Assembly: GCF_018310695.1 (NCBI RefSeq)
Contig: NZ_JAGXCY010000002.1
Span: 124,001 to 188,000 of the forward strand
DNA from: Paenibacillus sp. Marseille-Q4541
GTDB taxonomy: Bacteria > Bacillota > Bacilli > Paenibacillales > Paenibacillaceae
Reading direction: 5' to 3'
Length of the DNA stretch: 64,000 bases
This document shows, piece after piece, positions 1 through 9,861 of the stretch. Each line of letters opens with the position of its first letter. The stretch's first letter is position 1. The notes under the pieces were generated by a model, which saw only the letters and a list, made by a program, of their open reading frames with translations, ran no database searches and was not told the origin of the DNA. The position numbers were made by a program, and so were the translations under genes.

Positions 1-601
1 GAGCAGCTGGCACAATCAGCTTCCAAATCAGGTCCCATTTGCTAAACTCCAGGACACGGGCTACATCAAACCACTTGTTATCAACAGAACGAATACCAAG
101 AAATGTGTTTACGTATAGTGGAAAAAATGAGCCTTTTGCAATCAGTAAAATTTTCGATGTTTCACCAAAACCAAACCATAAAATAAATAGAGGAGCAATC
201 GCTAAATGCGGTAAGGTTCGAAGCATTTGAAGGGAAGGATCGACAAGCCGCTCTGCTCGGTAAGAGAAACCAACCCACAGTCCTGTGGCAAGTCCAAGCC
301 CTCCTCCGAGAATAAATCCAAGAAATGCTCTTCCAGCGGATATGCCGAGGTTGGAAGCTAATTCACCGGAAGTCGTCATATTTACAAGCTCATTCCATAT
401 GACACTTGGTGTAGGGAGCAGCACGGGATTAAGCCACCCGAACGTTCCCGCTAACTGCCACACCACAATGATGATGAAAGGAACAGACCAACCCAGTAAA
501 ATATTGGTCCATCTTATTTTCCAGTAAGGATCCTTCTGCTGAAGCGATGCACGAGGGCCTTTCCGTTTCTTTGATAATTTCCTTACACTTTCCTGAAGCA
601 T
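1..601 (-). CDS. ssuC: Aliphatic sulfonate ABC transporter permease (SsuC-like), partial
   Basis: Inner-membrane permease of a sulfonate/taurine/nitrate-type importer; the reading frame is open at the left edge of the window, so only the N-terminal ~200 residues are present. Translation from the ATG at 601 gives a basic cytoplasmic head, a first membrane segment (about residues 34-52), then the LPTPSVIWNEL and RTLPHLAIAPLFILWFGFG stretches typical of the SsuC/TauC/NrtB family just ahead of the EAA loop. It is the last gene of a ssuB-ssuA-ssuC unit on the minus strand, starting 33 bp after ssuA stops. The family assignment is firm. The exact substrate (alkanesulfonate, taurine or similar) is inferred from ssuA. 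Confidence 0.88.
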   Translation of the reverse strand, partial: MLQESVRKLSKKRKGPRASLQQKDPYWKIRWTNILLGWSVPFIIIVVWQLAGTFGWLNPVLLPTPSVIWNELVNMTTSGELASNLGISAGRAFLGFILGGGLGLATGLWVGFSYRAERLVDPSLQMLRTLPHLAIAPLFILWFGFGETSKILLIAKGSFFPLYVNTFLGIRSVDNKWFDVARVLEFSKWDLIWKLIVPAA

Positions 602-634
602 GGAATACGCCCCCTTTCTAAAGAAATCTTATCT

Positions 635-1639
635 TTACGGTTGAAGTGCTGCTTCAATGTACTGATTATCAAACACGTTCTTTACATCAATCTTTTTGCG
701 TATCGTTTTTTGTTCAAATTGAAAATCTGCTGTCTTCTGCTGCTCTTCTATAATCTCCGGGCTTACGGGAATGTTGAGCTGTCTCGATCGCTCGAACGTA
801 CCTTTAATGACATCTACTGGAATGCCCCTTTCATCTGCATATCTTTGAAGTGCGTCCTGTTCATTGTCTTTCTCCCACGCAAGCGCATCATTCAGCACTT
901 TTAGATAGAGAGTTACCAGCTCAGGATGGTCGTCAGCAAAATCTTTGCGAACGATATTAAAGGAAGGAGATAATATCCCCAGCTTTTCCCCGTCTGTTAG
1001 AACTTTCGCTTTTCCAGTTAGTGTATTGAGTGTGATATATGGGTCCCATGTTGCCCAAGCATCAATGCTCCCGGATTCAAATGCGGGCTGTGTCTCATCG
1101 GGTTGAAGCTGAATCACTTCCAAATCAGAAACGGATATTCCTTCTGCTGCTAGCCCTCGGTACAAAAAGTTAAATGCATTACTTCCTTTGGTTACAGCGA
1201 TTTTCTTCCCTTTTAGATCACTAAGTGTCTTAGCAGAGCTATTTGCTGGTACAATAATGGCAACATTATTTTTGCCTTCTAAGCTTTGTGAAATCACTTT
1301 AAAGGAGATGTCTGCTGCTTGTGCAGCAATGATCGGCATATTTCCAAGTCCTGCGAAATCAAGTCGATTAGAAGCCATCGCCTCTGTCATCGGTGGTCCG
1401 CTTTGAAATTCTGCCCACTCTACTTTGACCCCATGTTTGGCAAATTCTTTTTCGAACCACTGTTCTTCACGTGCCTTTCCAAACAGCCCACCGCTGCCTT
1501 GTACTCCAATTCGAACCGTTATACCTTCAGCTCCATTTTCCCCACTAGGATGTTTAGTGCTTTGATTCGCGCAACCGGCACTTATTAAAGCAATTAACAA
1601 TAATACTGTCCAAACCTGGAACGTTTTCTTTTTCAACAT
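635..1639 (-). CDS. ssuA: Aliphatic sulfonate ABC transporter substrate-binding lipoprotein
   Basis: Extracytoplasmic binding protein of 334 residues that would deliver sulfonates to the adjacent permease. The N-terminus has a basic start, a hydrophobic segment and a lipobox (LISAGC, Cys near residue 23), so it is a membrane-anchored lipoprotein. The mature part has the SsuA/NMT1-like fold signatures: VRIGVQGSGG near the start, FAGLGNMPIIAAQA in the first lobe, KGKKIAVTKGSNAFNFLYRGL in the middle and AWATWDPYI further on. Length is normal for the family. It lies between ssuB and ssuC, with a 47 bp gap after ssuB. Substrate identity is inferred from family resemblance; nitrate or taurine relatives look similar. 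Confidence 0.88.
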   Translation of the reverse strand: MLKKKTFQVWTVLLLIALISAGCANQSTKHPSGENGAEGITVRIGVQGSGGLFGKAREEQWFEKEFAKHGVKVEWAEFQSGPPMTEAMASNRLDFAGLGNMPIIAAQAADISFKVISQSLEGKNNVAIIVPANSSAKTLSDLKGKKIAVTKGSNAFNFLYRGLAAEGISVSDLEVIQLQPDETQPAFESGSIDAWATWDPYITLNTLTGKAKVLTDGEKLGILSPSFNIVRKDFADDHPELVTLYLKVLNDALAWEKDNEQDALQRYADERGIPVDVIKGTFERSRQLNIPVSPEIIEEQQKTADFQFEQKTIRKKIDVKNVFDNQYIEAALQP

Positions 1640-1686
1640 AAATCATTCTCCCCTTGATCAATTAATGACGTTCACCATTCATCGAT

Positions 1687-2463
1687 TTAAATACCTGCAC
1701 CTGTATCAATCTCGGGTTCTTCCACCTTTTCAAATTCACGAAGTACCTTTGCTCTAAGTTCTTGAAAGGAAGATCCTGTTCTCTTGCGTGGAAAAGGTAA
1801 ATCAATGGGCTGGATCGTCCGAATCTGTCCCGGCCTCGGATTCATAATGACAACTCGTTCTCCTAGAAATACTGCTTCATCAAGGTCATGTGTAACAAAT
1901 ACCATCGTTGTCCGGTTTCTCTGCCAAATATCTAAAAGTACCTCTTGCATGTGAGACCTTGTAAAGGCATCCAGTGCACCAAACGGTTCATCCAGTAAAA
2001 GAACATCCGGCTCACGTAGCAATGCACGTGCGATGGCAACACGCTGAGCCATTCCTCCTGACAACTCTCTAGGGTAAGATTGTTCGAATCCTTCTAATCG
2101 AACAAGTTCAATAAGTTCTGACACCTTGCGGCGAATTTCTGGTTTTTTCAGCGATAAATTACCGGCAATATTTTTCTCGACACTTAGCCACGGAAACAGC
2201 CTTGGTTCCTGAAAAATAAATCCTTTTTGAATACTGGGTCCAACAATTGGCTCTTCGTTTAGCAAAACTTTTCCTTCATAAGAAGTGTCCAGCCCCGCAA
2301 TAATTTTGAGTAACGTACTCTTCCCGCATCCACTTGGACCAATCATCGTTAGAAATTCTCCTTTGCGAACCTGCAAATCAATCTGATGGAGTGCGATCAC
2401 ATCCCCTGCAGGTGCTCGAAAGATTTTATTTAATTGTTCTATCCTGAGCGTATTTGACGTCAT
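1687..2463 (-). CDS. ssuB: Aliphatic sulfonate ABC transporter ATP-binding protein
   Basis: Cytoplasmic ATPase (258 residues) powering the SsuABC importer. Walker [10 protein letters not shown] lies at residues 42-50, a Q-loop is in the [12 protein letters not shown] stretch, the signature LSGGMAQR is near residue 138, and Walker [13 protein letters not shown] and the switch His (VTHDLDEAV) follow. This combination is typical of SsuB/TauB/NrtD. A good RBS (AGGAGGT) precedes the ATG at 2463. It is the first gene of the ssuB-A-C unit, and the upstream 257 bp carries a long palindrome that may be the operator of the neighbouring TetR-type regulator. Confidence 0.92.
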   Translation of the reverse strand: MTSNTLRIEQLNKIFRAPAGDVIALHQIDLQVRKGEFLTMIGPSGCGKSTLLKIIAGLDTSYEGKVLLNEEPIVGPSIQKGFIFQEPRLFPWLSVEKNIAGNLSLKKPEIRRKVSELIELVRLEGFEQSYPRELSGGMAQRVAIARALLREPDVLLLDEPFGALDAFTRSHMQEVLLDIWQRNRTTMVFVTHDLDEAVFLGERVVIMNPRPGQIRTIQPIDLPFPRKRTGSSFQELRAKVLREFEKVEEPEIDTGAGI

Positions 2464-2639
2464 AGGAAATACCTCCTGAGTCGCTTTTATTAATTAAACT
2501 TACCTGTTTAGTAGGAAAAAGGTATAAAAAAATAGAGACATTACGCAATACAGGTGCATAACAACAAAAGCACCTCAAAAATAAAAAAGCGTGATATCTC
2601 CAGTGGTCTGGTCGATTCGCTATTCAATTGGGTCATTTC

Positions 2640-2665
2640 ACAAACTGAAACAATATTCAGTTTGT
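2640..2665. promoter_or_regulatory. 26-bp palindromic operator candidate upstream of ssuB
   Basis: The half-site ACAAACTGAA is followed by a 6-bp spacer and its exact reverse complement TTCAGTTTGT. It lies between the stop of the TetR-family gene and the start of ssuB, about 175 bp upstream of the ssuB ATG. TetR-family dimers usually bind palindromes of this size, so control of the ssu operon by the adjacent regulator is a reasonable inference. A second, weaker inverted repeat (TAAAC-N6-GTTTA) lies nearer ssuB, around 2493-2508. Confidence 0.6.
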
Positions 2666-2720
2666 TCTGTCGCTTATTCTATCAACAGTAAAAATGGATG
2701 TCAAACCTTTTTTTGTAAAG

Positions 2721-3320
2721 TTATTTCTTTTCAAATAATCTCACTAGACGATGTACCTGAATAGAAACAGGGATTTCGAAACCTGGAGCTTTTTGCAAAG
2801 TTAATCCCTGAATTAAACTTACAAAATAAAAGGCCAGTTCAATTGGAGGTTCATCTATGAATAATCCTTCCCTTTGTCCTTCCTGAAAGATAGAGGCAAG
2901 CGGCTCCAAATTCCTAGTGAATCTCTTCGTCGCTGCTTCTCTAATTTCTGTATCAATCATTTCATTAGTACGTACACTTTGCAACATAATGGTGAAAGCC
3001 CAGTTGCTCTCTTGTAATAGCCAAGACTCCGCAAATTCATGCAGTTTCTGAGCTGGGCTAATTCCTTTTCGTTGTGCATATTCACTAACTGTTCTCCCGT
3101 AATTCTCTTGTCCTCTTCGTAACACTTCACTTAAAATTTCTTCTTTCGATTTAAAATAATTGTAGACATTCCCTACGCTTAAACGGGCTTCCATCGCTAT
3201 ATCCGTAATACTAACCGAACTTACTCCTTTTCTAGCGATGGCTTGCAGTGCAGAATCCAAAATCTGCTCTTTGCGAAGCTCCCTCATTTGCATATCTTTT
3301 TCCATATTTCTTGGAGACAT
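2721..3320 (-). CDS. TetR/AcrR family transcriptional regulator
   Basis: DNA-binding regulator of 199 residues. The start is placed at the ATG at 3320 because GGAGG at about 3327-3331 lies 6-7 bases upstream of it; a longer reading frame to 3461 would overlap the terminator of the next gene. The N-terminal helix-turn-helix is clear: REQILDSALQAIARKG, then SITDIAMEARLSVGNVYNYFKSKEEIL, a textbook TetR_N domain with the NVYNYF recognition-helix signature. The C-terminal ligand domain is not specific. It lies just upstream of ssuB in the same direction, with a palindrome in between, suggesting it controls sulfonate uptake. The ligand is unknown. Confidence 0.88.
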   Translation of the reverse strand: MSPRNMEKDMQMRELRKEQILDSALQAIARKGVSSVSITDIAMEARLSVGNVYNYFKSKEEILSEVLRRGQENYGRTVSEYAQRKGISPAQKLHEFAESWLLQESNWAFTIMLQSVRTNEMIDTEIREAATKRFTRNLEPLASIFQEGQREGLFIDEPPIELAFYFVSLIQGLTLQKAPGFEIPVSIQVHRLVRLFEKK

Positions 3321-3414
3321 GCCCTTTCCTCCTTTCTTATGTAAAATATTCATAACAGTCTTGACATTATAACCCAACTCATATGTTCTATCTATTCCTT
3401 CTTTACATAGCAAA

Positions 3415-3453
3415 AGAGTGCTGCAGGTCTTGAAACAGACCCTACAGCACTCT
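3415..3453 (-). terminator. Rho-independent terminator of the secreted-protein gene
   Basis: AGAGTGCTG at 3415-3423 pairs with CAGCACTCT at 3445-3453, with further pairing inside (GGTCT/AGACC). Read on the minus strand it is followed by TTTTGC and lies directly after the stop codon at 3465. Confidence 0.85.
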
Positions 3454-3464
3454 TTATTCATCCT

Positions 3465-6281
3465 TTATTTTACGGTTACTACAACTTTATCTGTCACTGT
3501 AATTCCTGACTCATTCACAAGCTCGGCAACATATTCATACGTTCCCGCAGAACGATTCGATAGGACTGACACTGCACGTTGTGCATTGGGGGTCTGTCCA
3601 CTTAACGATTGAGTATCAATAAGTACACCATTCTCGAATAAGCGGTAGGAAGATGCATTTGTTCCCCACCAAAGATTCATTTGGATGTTATAGTTCCCGT
3701 CACCATCCCAATTATCATGAGAAAGTACAGCGTTCCCAGGACTCGCATCCGTAACTACGACTACAACCGAAGAAGAAGCTGTTGTTCCATAGCGATTCGT
3801 CAGCTCACTAGTATAAGTATAAGTTCCGTTTGATTTTCCAGTGATTGCAGTCGTAGCCGACTGTTTTTCTGGTGTTTTATCGCTAATTTTCTGCGTATCG
3901 ATTAGTACTCCATTCTCATATAACTTGTACTCGGTTGCGTTGTTTCCCCACCATAAATTCATCGTAATGTCGTAACTTCCGTCACGCAGACCATTATCAT
4001 AACCGTTATTGCTAGAAAGTACAGCTTGTCCTGGTACACCCGTGGCCAGAACAGGTTCCTCCGGATCTACAGGTACTTCAGGCTCTTCCGGATCTGTACT
4101 TTCCACAAGAGTTATGTCGCTTATTCCTCTTGGTTTTAACTGATACACTCCACGAAAAATAGCAGATACACCTGTGAGATTCACTTTATCTCCTGTTTGA
4201 AATGGAAACGTCTCAATGGTAAGACCCGTACGAGCATCAATCCTTACATGGTTTGTCTGCTCACCACCAACAGCATCAAATTCAAATGATCCCTCTGGCG
4301 CTGCACTGACGATATTTTGAATCGTGACATTATTCAATTCTACCAGTTGCCCTTGTGTTTCTTCCGTTATCGTTGTAATAGGTTTCGCACTAGGAACATT
4401 TGCGGAGCCTATTTTCTCAATCGATTCAATATCAGCAAGTTCAAGTTCGGTGTTATACACGGTTAGTGTAGCCGTAATTTTTACTTTGTCACCGGTATTA
4501 AATCCTTCCTGTGATTGATAGACATAAATGCCCGCCGTATCGTCTTGTAAATAAAAAGCTTGTCCCCCGAACGTACCCGGCTGAGTAGTCACTACCCCTT
4601 CAACCATAACCACGGTTCCCTCTGCTTTAGCCCTTGCCTCACTTATCGTTGCCAGAGTAACTTCCGGGGTTTGACCTCCGTCACCGGGAAGAGGCTCAGC
4701 AGGAACATTCGCAATCGTAACAGGCGTTGTCACCAGATTGGAACCGTTTAGTCGGAGTCGTAAACTCGCAGCTCCGGTCGTTCCCGGTTTGATCTGTACA
4801 TTTATATCCTTTGTCGCGATACCTTGACTATTAGCAGTCATGCTGAAAGTCTGACTATATCCATATGCACTCGGCCACGTTCCGCCCTCATTTTGAACTT
4901 TGGCAACCTGAGTCCCTCCAGTTGTGTATATACCGGCACTGTAGCCAGATACGGAGCTGTTCGGGGCTAAATTATTGATCACCACACGTATCTGGAAAGT
5001 TTCCGCATTGGGTAACTGACTCTGATGCACAAAACTGTAAGTCGGATTCGATGGAGCTGCTGTTGAACTTCCGTAAGAACCAGGTTTATAGGTCGAAGAA
5101 TCCCACCATTTATACCCTGCGGCAGGCTGTGCCCATGGCTCAGCCTGAGGTTCTGTAGAAGCCGCGGGAGCTTCAAACGGCAAGAGAGTTGTGGGTTTGT
5201 CGAGTACAAGTCCACTGACCTTTGTAAAATCAGAGTAACTCTCATCTTCTGAAAGCCAATTGACTAGATTTACGAGTAAAGTAGCATCATCCTGCTCTTT
5301 GAACCCATCATATGTCGTTTTTTTACTGCCATTCTCCTCACGAACATATTTGGGTGAAGCATCTTCGACAGGAGAAGAATCTCCGATGAAGGCAGCTTTA
5401 CCTAGTCCTGCTTTGGAAACAGCAACATAAGGACCTTCTTCTACTCCCCCACCATTATAAACACCCTGATCGACAGCATTTCCCCAGGCTGCTTTTGTTT
5501 TTGGCACGTACACAATCCCTTTAGCTTTCGTCGGATCCGTAATAGCAAGCGTAGAACCCGCATGCATCGCAACACCGGATACCCCTTCTGTTATACCAAA
5601 CGCCTGATTAGGAGCAACGATCTGATTCGCCGTTATGTCACCTAGCGCGTTATAGCGGAATCTTACACCGAAGTTATCCGCTAACCAATCTGAGCTGACA
5701 ACGCCTTGCATCGCTGCTGAATTTTTCTCCTCTGCACTCATTCCTTTTGTCGGGTCCACCCAAGCTCCTCTACGAAAACCGTTAATAGACTCGGATCCAT
5801 CCCAGCGATTTTTGTTTCGGTCTGCATTGTAATGATCCCCAATAAAAAAGATACTTCCACCTTGATCTACATATTGTTTCATTGCTTCTTGTTCGCTTTG
5901 TTTGAAAGGAATATTGGGTTCGGCAACGACAAAAACATCATAAGCGGAAAGATCCGTTATTGTGATCGGAGTAGCTTTGCGAAGTTCTTTCACATAATAA
6001 CCGTCGGACGCAAGTGCATTGCCAAAATCGGAAAATCCACCGTCAATAACCCAGTCTGCTGCGCCTGCCGTCTGTGCATGCGTATTGTCGAATAACACTT
6101 TTTTACCGGCATTTTCATTTACAACCTTCGCATTGATAAAAGGGGCAGGATCTTGCGGTCCCTCTGCTTGTACATAGGAAATGTTTCCAGACCATCCCGT
6201 CTGAACAGATAAGGCTACTGCTGCTGCCACCACGTATTTAAGCCAGCTTTTGTTTTGAACCCATTTCCATGTTGTCCCCAT
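3465..6281 (-). CDS. Large secreted multidomain protein (GATase-like, YhcR-type OB-fold, two chitinase-type repeats)
   Basis: A 938-residue exported protein of unknown substrate. Residues 1-40 form a signal peptide with probable cleavage after VQA. Residues ~45-345 resemble a glutamine-amidotransferase-like/DUF4350 fold (KKVLFDNTHAQTAG near the start, GGSIFFIGDHYNADR, GKAAFIGDSSPVED); no catalytic triad is obvious to me. A linker and a beta-rich module follow. Residues ~545-735 look like OB-folds of the YhcR nuclease type (EGVVTTQPGTFGGQAFYLQD), but no nuclease domain is visible. The C-terminus has two repeats of ~90 residues sharing MNLWWG and LFENGVLIDTQ/LYENGVLIDTQ, resembling chitinase-type Fn3/carbohydrate-binding modules. 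It stands alone with its own terminator. A role on extracellular nucleic acid or glycan is only a guess. Confidence 0.8.
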   Translation of the reverse strand: MGTTWKWVQNKSWLKYVVAAAVALSVQTGWSGNISYVQAEGPQDPAPFINAKVVNENAGKKVLFDNTHAQTAGAADWVIDGGFSDFGNALASDGYYVKELRKATPITITDLSAYDVFVVAEPNIPFKQSEQEAMKQYVDQGGSIFFIGDHYNADRNKNRWDGSESINGFRRGAWVDPTKGMSAEEKNSAAMQGVVSSDWLADNFGVRFRYNALGDITANQIVAPNQAFGITEGVSGVAMHAGSTLAITDPTKAKGIVYVPKTKAAWGNAVDQGVYNGGGVEEGPYVAVSKAGLGKAAFIGDSSPVEDASPKYVREENGSKKTTYDGFKEQDDATLLVNLVNWLSEDESYSDFTKVSGLVLDKPTTLLPFEAPAASTEPQAEPWAQPAAGYKWWDSSTYKPGSYGSSTAAPSNPTYSFVHQSQLPNAETFQIRVVINNLAPNSSVSGYSAGIYTTGGTQVAKVQNEGGTWPSAYGYSQTFSMTANSQGIATKDINVQIKPGTTGAASLRLRLNGSNLVTTPVTIANVPAEPLPGDGGQTPEVTLATISEARAKAEGTVVMVEGVVTTQPGTFGGQAFYLQDDTAGIYVYQSQEGFNTGDKVKITATLTVYNTELELADIESIEKIGSANVPSAKPITTITEETQGQLVELNNVTIQNIVSAAPEGSFEFDAVGGEQTNHVRIDARTGLTIETFPFQTGDKVNLTGVSAIFRGVYQLKPRGISDITLVESTDPEEPEVPVDPEEPVLATGVPGQAVLSSNNGYDNGLRDGSYDITMNLWWGNNATEYKLYENGVLIDTQKISDKTPEKQSATTAITGKSNGTYTYTSELTNRYGTTASSSVVVVVTDASPGNAVLSHDNWDGDGNYNIQMNLWWGTNASSYRLFENGVLIDTQSLSGQTPNAQRAVSVLSNRSAGTYEYVAELVNESGITVTDKVVVTVK

Positions 6282-6466
6282 GTTATTCCTCCCATATTGT
6301 TAATTATTGGTAGATACAGTCTTATTCTAGCACGCATGTATCAAAAATTATCGAATAGTATGTAAAATGATGTGATTTGAACATTTTTCATTTCATGTTA
6401 GATTTCATTCACGTTCGTATATCAAGAGAGAGTTCAGCGTTACTATAAGTCTGAGAAAAACAAAAA

Positions 6467-6493
6467 AAGACTCAGGAATAAAACCCGAATCTT
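6467..6493 (-). terminator. Terminator of the fused ABC ATPase gene
   Basis: On the minus strand AAGATTCGGG, a short loop and CCTGAGTCTT form a 10-bp stem with two G-U pairs, followed by a run of T. It lies just beyond the stop codon at 6511. Confidence 0.75.
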
Positions 6494-6510
6494 TTTTAAA
6501 ACGAAAAAAA

Positions 6511-8259
6511 TCACCCCGTTGGAATTGCAACAAAATGTCCTTTTGAAACTTCCACTAACTCTGACTGTAGTAGATTATACTTATCTGCACTGGTTTGTTC
6601 CTCCAGTAATTTCCGAGTTTTTTTCGATTCAATTCTTGGGTCCGGTACTGGGATTGCCGCAAGTAAAGACTTTGTATACTCATGCTGAGGATTAGCGTAA
6701 AGCTCTTCACTCTCTGCAAGCTCGACAATTTTTCCGGCATACATGACTGCCACACGGTCACTAATATGTTTGACCATAAACAAATCGTGAGCAATGAATA
6801 AATAGGTCAAGCCCAGCTTATGTTGTAGGTCTTCAAGTAATTGAACTACTTGGGACTGTATGGACACATCCAGTGCGGATAAGGGCTCATCGCATACTAA
6901 AAATTTAGGCTCTACAGCTAAAGCACGAGCGATGCCGATCCGCTGCCTTTGTCCTCCGGAGAATTCATGAGGGTACCTTTCAGCAAAAGATGGCTCAAGG
7001 CCTACGAGGTCCAGCAGCTCTTCAACCCTTTTTTTACGCGCTTCCTTACTCCCACTCATCTGATGGACATCCATGGATTCTCCAATAATATCCATAACCT
7101 TAAATCTCGGATTGAGTGAAGCATACGGGTCTTGGAAAATCATTTGCATATGTCTGCGCATCATTTTCATTTCCTTATTATTCAACCGATGGACAGGCAT
7201 TCCTTGATACAACACTTCTCCAGCGGTTGGCTCGTGCAATCGTAATATCGTTCTACCCGTAGTAGATTTGCCTGAACCGGATTCACCTACAACCCCTAGG
7301 GTTTCACCTGGATGGATATGAAAACTAATGTCATCCACCGCTTTCACAACATGTCCTCTACCCATATTAAAATATTGCTTCAGCCCCGATACCTCAAGCA
7401 GTGGCTCACTTTTACTTGAATTCAAAATCAAGGAAGCTGGCTTAGGTTTCTTCTTCTCATCCAGGCGAGGTAGTGCATTTAGAAGTTTTTGAGTATATGG
7501 ATGTTTGGCCTCTTCAAAAATCTCTTCCGTTGTACCTGTTTCCACCACTTCTCCGTCTTTCATCACGACAACACGGTCACACATTCCTGCTACTACACCA
7601 AGATCATGAGTAATTAGAATAATGGAAGTTCCAAATTTCTCTTGCATATGTTTCATGACATTCAAAATTTGTGCTTGTATCGTTACATCAAGCGCTGTAG
7701 TCGGTTCATCTGCAATAAGTAAGGTTGGACGACAAGCAAGTGCAATCGCAATCATGGCACGTTGTCTCATGCCTCCCGAGAACTCATGCGGATACTGATT
7801 GTATCTGGACTCACTATCTCGAATACCAACAAGTTTCAACATTTCAATGGCTTCATGCTTTGCTTCTTTACTAGATAATTTGCGATGTTTCTTTAAACTT
7901 TCGGCAATCTGTTTCCCTACTTTAATTGTAGGATTCAGTGAAGTCATGGGGTCTTGAAATATCATCCCTATGTCTCTTCCCCGAATGGATTCCATTTCTT
8001 TCTCGGTTTTATGCGCCAAATTCTGACCCATGAACTCGATTTCTCCGTCTTTCATATGAGCAGGGGGGGATGGAAGCAATCTCATGATCGAACGAGCTGT
8101 AACACTTTTACCGCTACCTGATTCCCCAACAATACCGAGCGTTTCTCCCTTTTTCAGTTCAAAACTAACTCCTTTTACGGCTTCAAACTCCCGATCCTGA
8201 TTCAAAAAAGAGACTTTCAAATGATTCACTTTTAAAATTGTTGAATTCACGATGTTCAC
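6511..8259 (-). CDS. Fused dipeptide/oligopeptide-type ABC ATPase (two nucleotide-binding domains)
   Basis: Cytoplasmic ATPase of 582 residues in which OppD-like and OppF-like halves are joined in one chain, as in YejF and GsiA. Each half has a Walker A (GESGSGKSV, then GESGSGKST), a Q-loop (MIFQDP in both), a signature ([10 protein letters not shown], then [10 protein letters not shown]), Walker B ([13 protein letters not shown], then [13 protein letters not shown]) and an H-loop ([14 protein letters not shown]). Both halves look catalytically intact. It is transcribed away from the two permeases and the binding protein at 8388-13237 and shares their 128-bp intergenic region. No other ATPase gene is nearby, so it very probably powers that importer. 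Confidence 0.9.
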   Translation of the reverse strand: MNIVNSTILKVNHLKVSFLNQDREFEAVKGVSFELKKGETLGIVGESGSGKSVTARSIMRLLPSPPAHMKDGEIEFMGQNLAHKTEKEMESIRGRDIGMIFQDPMTSLNPTIKVGKQIAESLKKHRKLSSKEAKHEAIEMLKLVGIRDSESRYNQYPHEFSGGMRQRAMIAIALACRPTLLIADEPTTALDVTIQAQILNVMKHMQEKFGTSIILITHDLGVVAGMCDRVVVMKDGEVVETGTTEEIFEEAKHPYTQKLLNALPRLDEKKKPKPASLILNSSKSEPLLEVSGLKQYFNMGRGHVVKAVDDISFHIHPGETLGVVGESGSGKSTTGRTILRLHEPTAGEVLYQGMPVHRLNNKEMKMMRRHMQMIFQDPYASLNPRFKVMDIIGESMDVHQMSGSKEARKKRVEELLDLVGLEPSFAERYPHEFSGGQRQRIGIARALAVEPKFLVCDEPLSALDVSIQSQVVQLLEDLQHKLGLTYLFIAHDLFMVKHISDRVAVMYAGKIVELAESEELYANPQHEYTKSLLAAIPVPDPRIESKKTRKLLEEQTSADKYNLLQSELVEVSKGHFVAIPTG

Positions 8260-8387
8260 CTACCAACGACGTTTTCTTGAAACTATGTAAAAATAATGCT
8301 TGGAATGATTGACTTTTAAACCAGTCGTAAATAAAATATACTATATTGATCGGAATAATGCAATTTAAACGAAAGGAGGTCATAACC

Positions 8388-9848
8388 ATGGAAATTGCGA
8401 GAAATTCTCAGCCTGATTCTTCATCAGAGCGTTTCCGTCTTTCAGACACCATAAGTGAAACCTACAAGAAGATACAGGTTCGTCCTACCTATTCATTCTT
8501 TCTCTTAATTCTCGGATTCCCAGTTCATTTGTTTACTTTCTTCTATTATCTACTGAAGATAAATAAGGCGGGATCTAATAGTATCAGAGAACAAGTTCAG
8601 CAGGAAATGCTCGAAAGAGGATTTTATGATGAATTAGTAGAGCGGTATACTTTGCAATTGGAACGCAAAAATGCCTTTTTCGATCAATCGGCGACTACGA
8701 AACAAATTCGTGAAACAGCTGAGAGTTGGGCTAAAGCTGCTAGCGTAGAGAAACAGGAGGAGCTTGTAAGGTTGCGTCTTACGGAAATCGGTCATGAACA
8801 GCGTACTTATCATCAAACATTTCAAGACCTTGTACATAACCCGCTATTTCTTGCCTTGTCCTTTCTTCCAGGCATTTTGATGTATACGTTAATTCTTATG
8901 TACAGTAATCCGTATACCAAATATGTAATGGAACGTTTCGTCATGACGCTCTTTGTTATTATGGGAGTTGTCATTATTGTTTTCACACTCTTATATATGT
9001 CTCCTTTTGATCCTGCTGCGAACATCCTTGGAGAAGGTGCAACTAAAGAGCAGATTGCGAACTTCAATCATATTTACGGTCTGGATCAAGGATACTTTAC
9101 CCAGTTGTGGAACAATATCAAAGGAATCGCTATGTTTGATCTCGGTACTTCCTATACAGGTAATGAAGATGTTGCCTCCAGCATTGCGCGTAAATTTCCG
9201 ATTACGCTGACACTCACGCTGATCTCGCTCTTCTTTTCTGTACTGATAGCCATTCCCGTTGGAATCATTTCGGCAACAAGACCTAATTCATTTTTTGATT
9301 ACACGTTTATGTTTATCGCCCTGCTTGGTCTATCCATTCCAAATTTTTGGCAAGGGCTAATCTTCATTCTTAACTTCTCAATAAAATTGGGATGGTTCCC
9401 GGCTACCTTTAGTCCTGAGAATGCAGCATCGATCATAATGCCCGTTATTGTACTAGGTACAGGACTCACTGCTGCGGTAGCAAGAATGACTCGTTCTTCT
9501 ACTCTGGAAGTCATTCATGAAGATTATATTATTACAGCCAAAGCGAAGGGTCTTAGTCGTAGGGTAGTACTTTGGAGACATGCGGTAGGTAACGCCATTA
9601 TTCCAATTATTACTGTTATTGGTCTTCAGTTTGGTGGGATGCTCGGGGGAGCAGCGGTAACGGAGAAGGTATTTAACATTAGCGGAATCGGGAGCTACAT
9701 TGTAGATAAACAGTTTATTCCTGATATTCCCGGCATACTAGGCGGAGTCGTATATACGGCCATTACCATCTCTATCGTCAATGTGTTCATCGACATCTTG
9801 TATGCCTTTTTCGATCCTCGAATCAGGTCCAAGATGAAACAATATTAA
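8388..9848 (+). CDS. OppB/DppB-type ABC permease with a large N-terminal extension
   Basis: Membrane permease of 486 residues. The start is the ATG at 8388, preceded by AAAGGAGGT; upstream in-frame starts lack an RBS. The last ~310 residues are a complete DppB-type core: first TM at ~182-202, the GLDQGYFTQLWNNI stretch, the EAA-type loop (EDYIITAKAKGLSRRVV) and a final DPRIRSK tail. In front of it is an extension of ~178 residues absent from ordinary OppB/DppB, containing a membrane segment at ~36-56, a hydrophilic helical stretch at ~65-145 rich in Glu/Gln/Arg, and a second membrane segment at ~153-173. It is the first gene of a three-gene operon, 13 bp ahead of the OppC-like gene. The role of the extension is unknown. 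Confidence 0.88.
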   Translation: MEIARNSQPDSSSERFRLSDTISETYKKIQVRPTYSFFLLILGFPVHLFTFFYYLLKINKAGSNSIREQVQQEMLERGFYDELVERYTLQLERKNAFFDQSATTKQIRETAESWAKAASVEKQEELVRLRLTEIGHEQRTYHQTFQDLVHNPLFLALSFLPGILMYTLILMYSNPYTKYVMERFVMTLFVIMGVVIIVFTLLYMSPFDPAANILGEGATKEQIANFNHIYGLDQGYFTQLWNNIKGIAMFDLGTSYTGNEDVASSIARKFPITLTLTLISLFFSVLIAIPVGIISATRPNSFFDYTFMFIALLGLSIPNFWQGLIFILNFSIKLGWFPATFSPENAASIIMPVIVLGTGLTAAVARMTRSSTLEVIHEDYIITAKAKGLSRRVVLWRHAVGNAIIPIITVIGLQFGGMLGGAAVTEKVFNISGIGSYIVDKQFIPDIPGILGGVVYTAITISIVNVFIDILYAFFDPRIRSKMKQY

Positions 9849-9861
9849 AGCAGGTGCTGTA

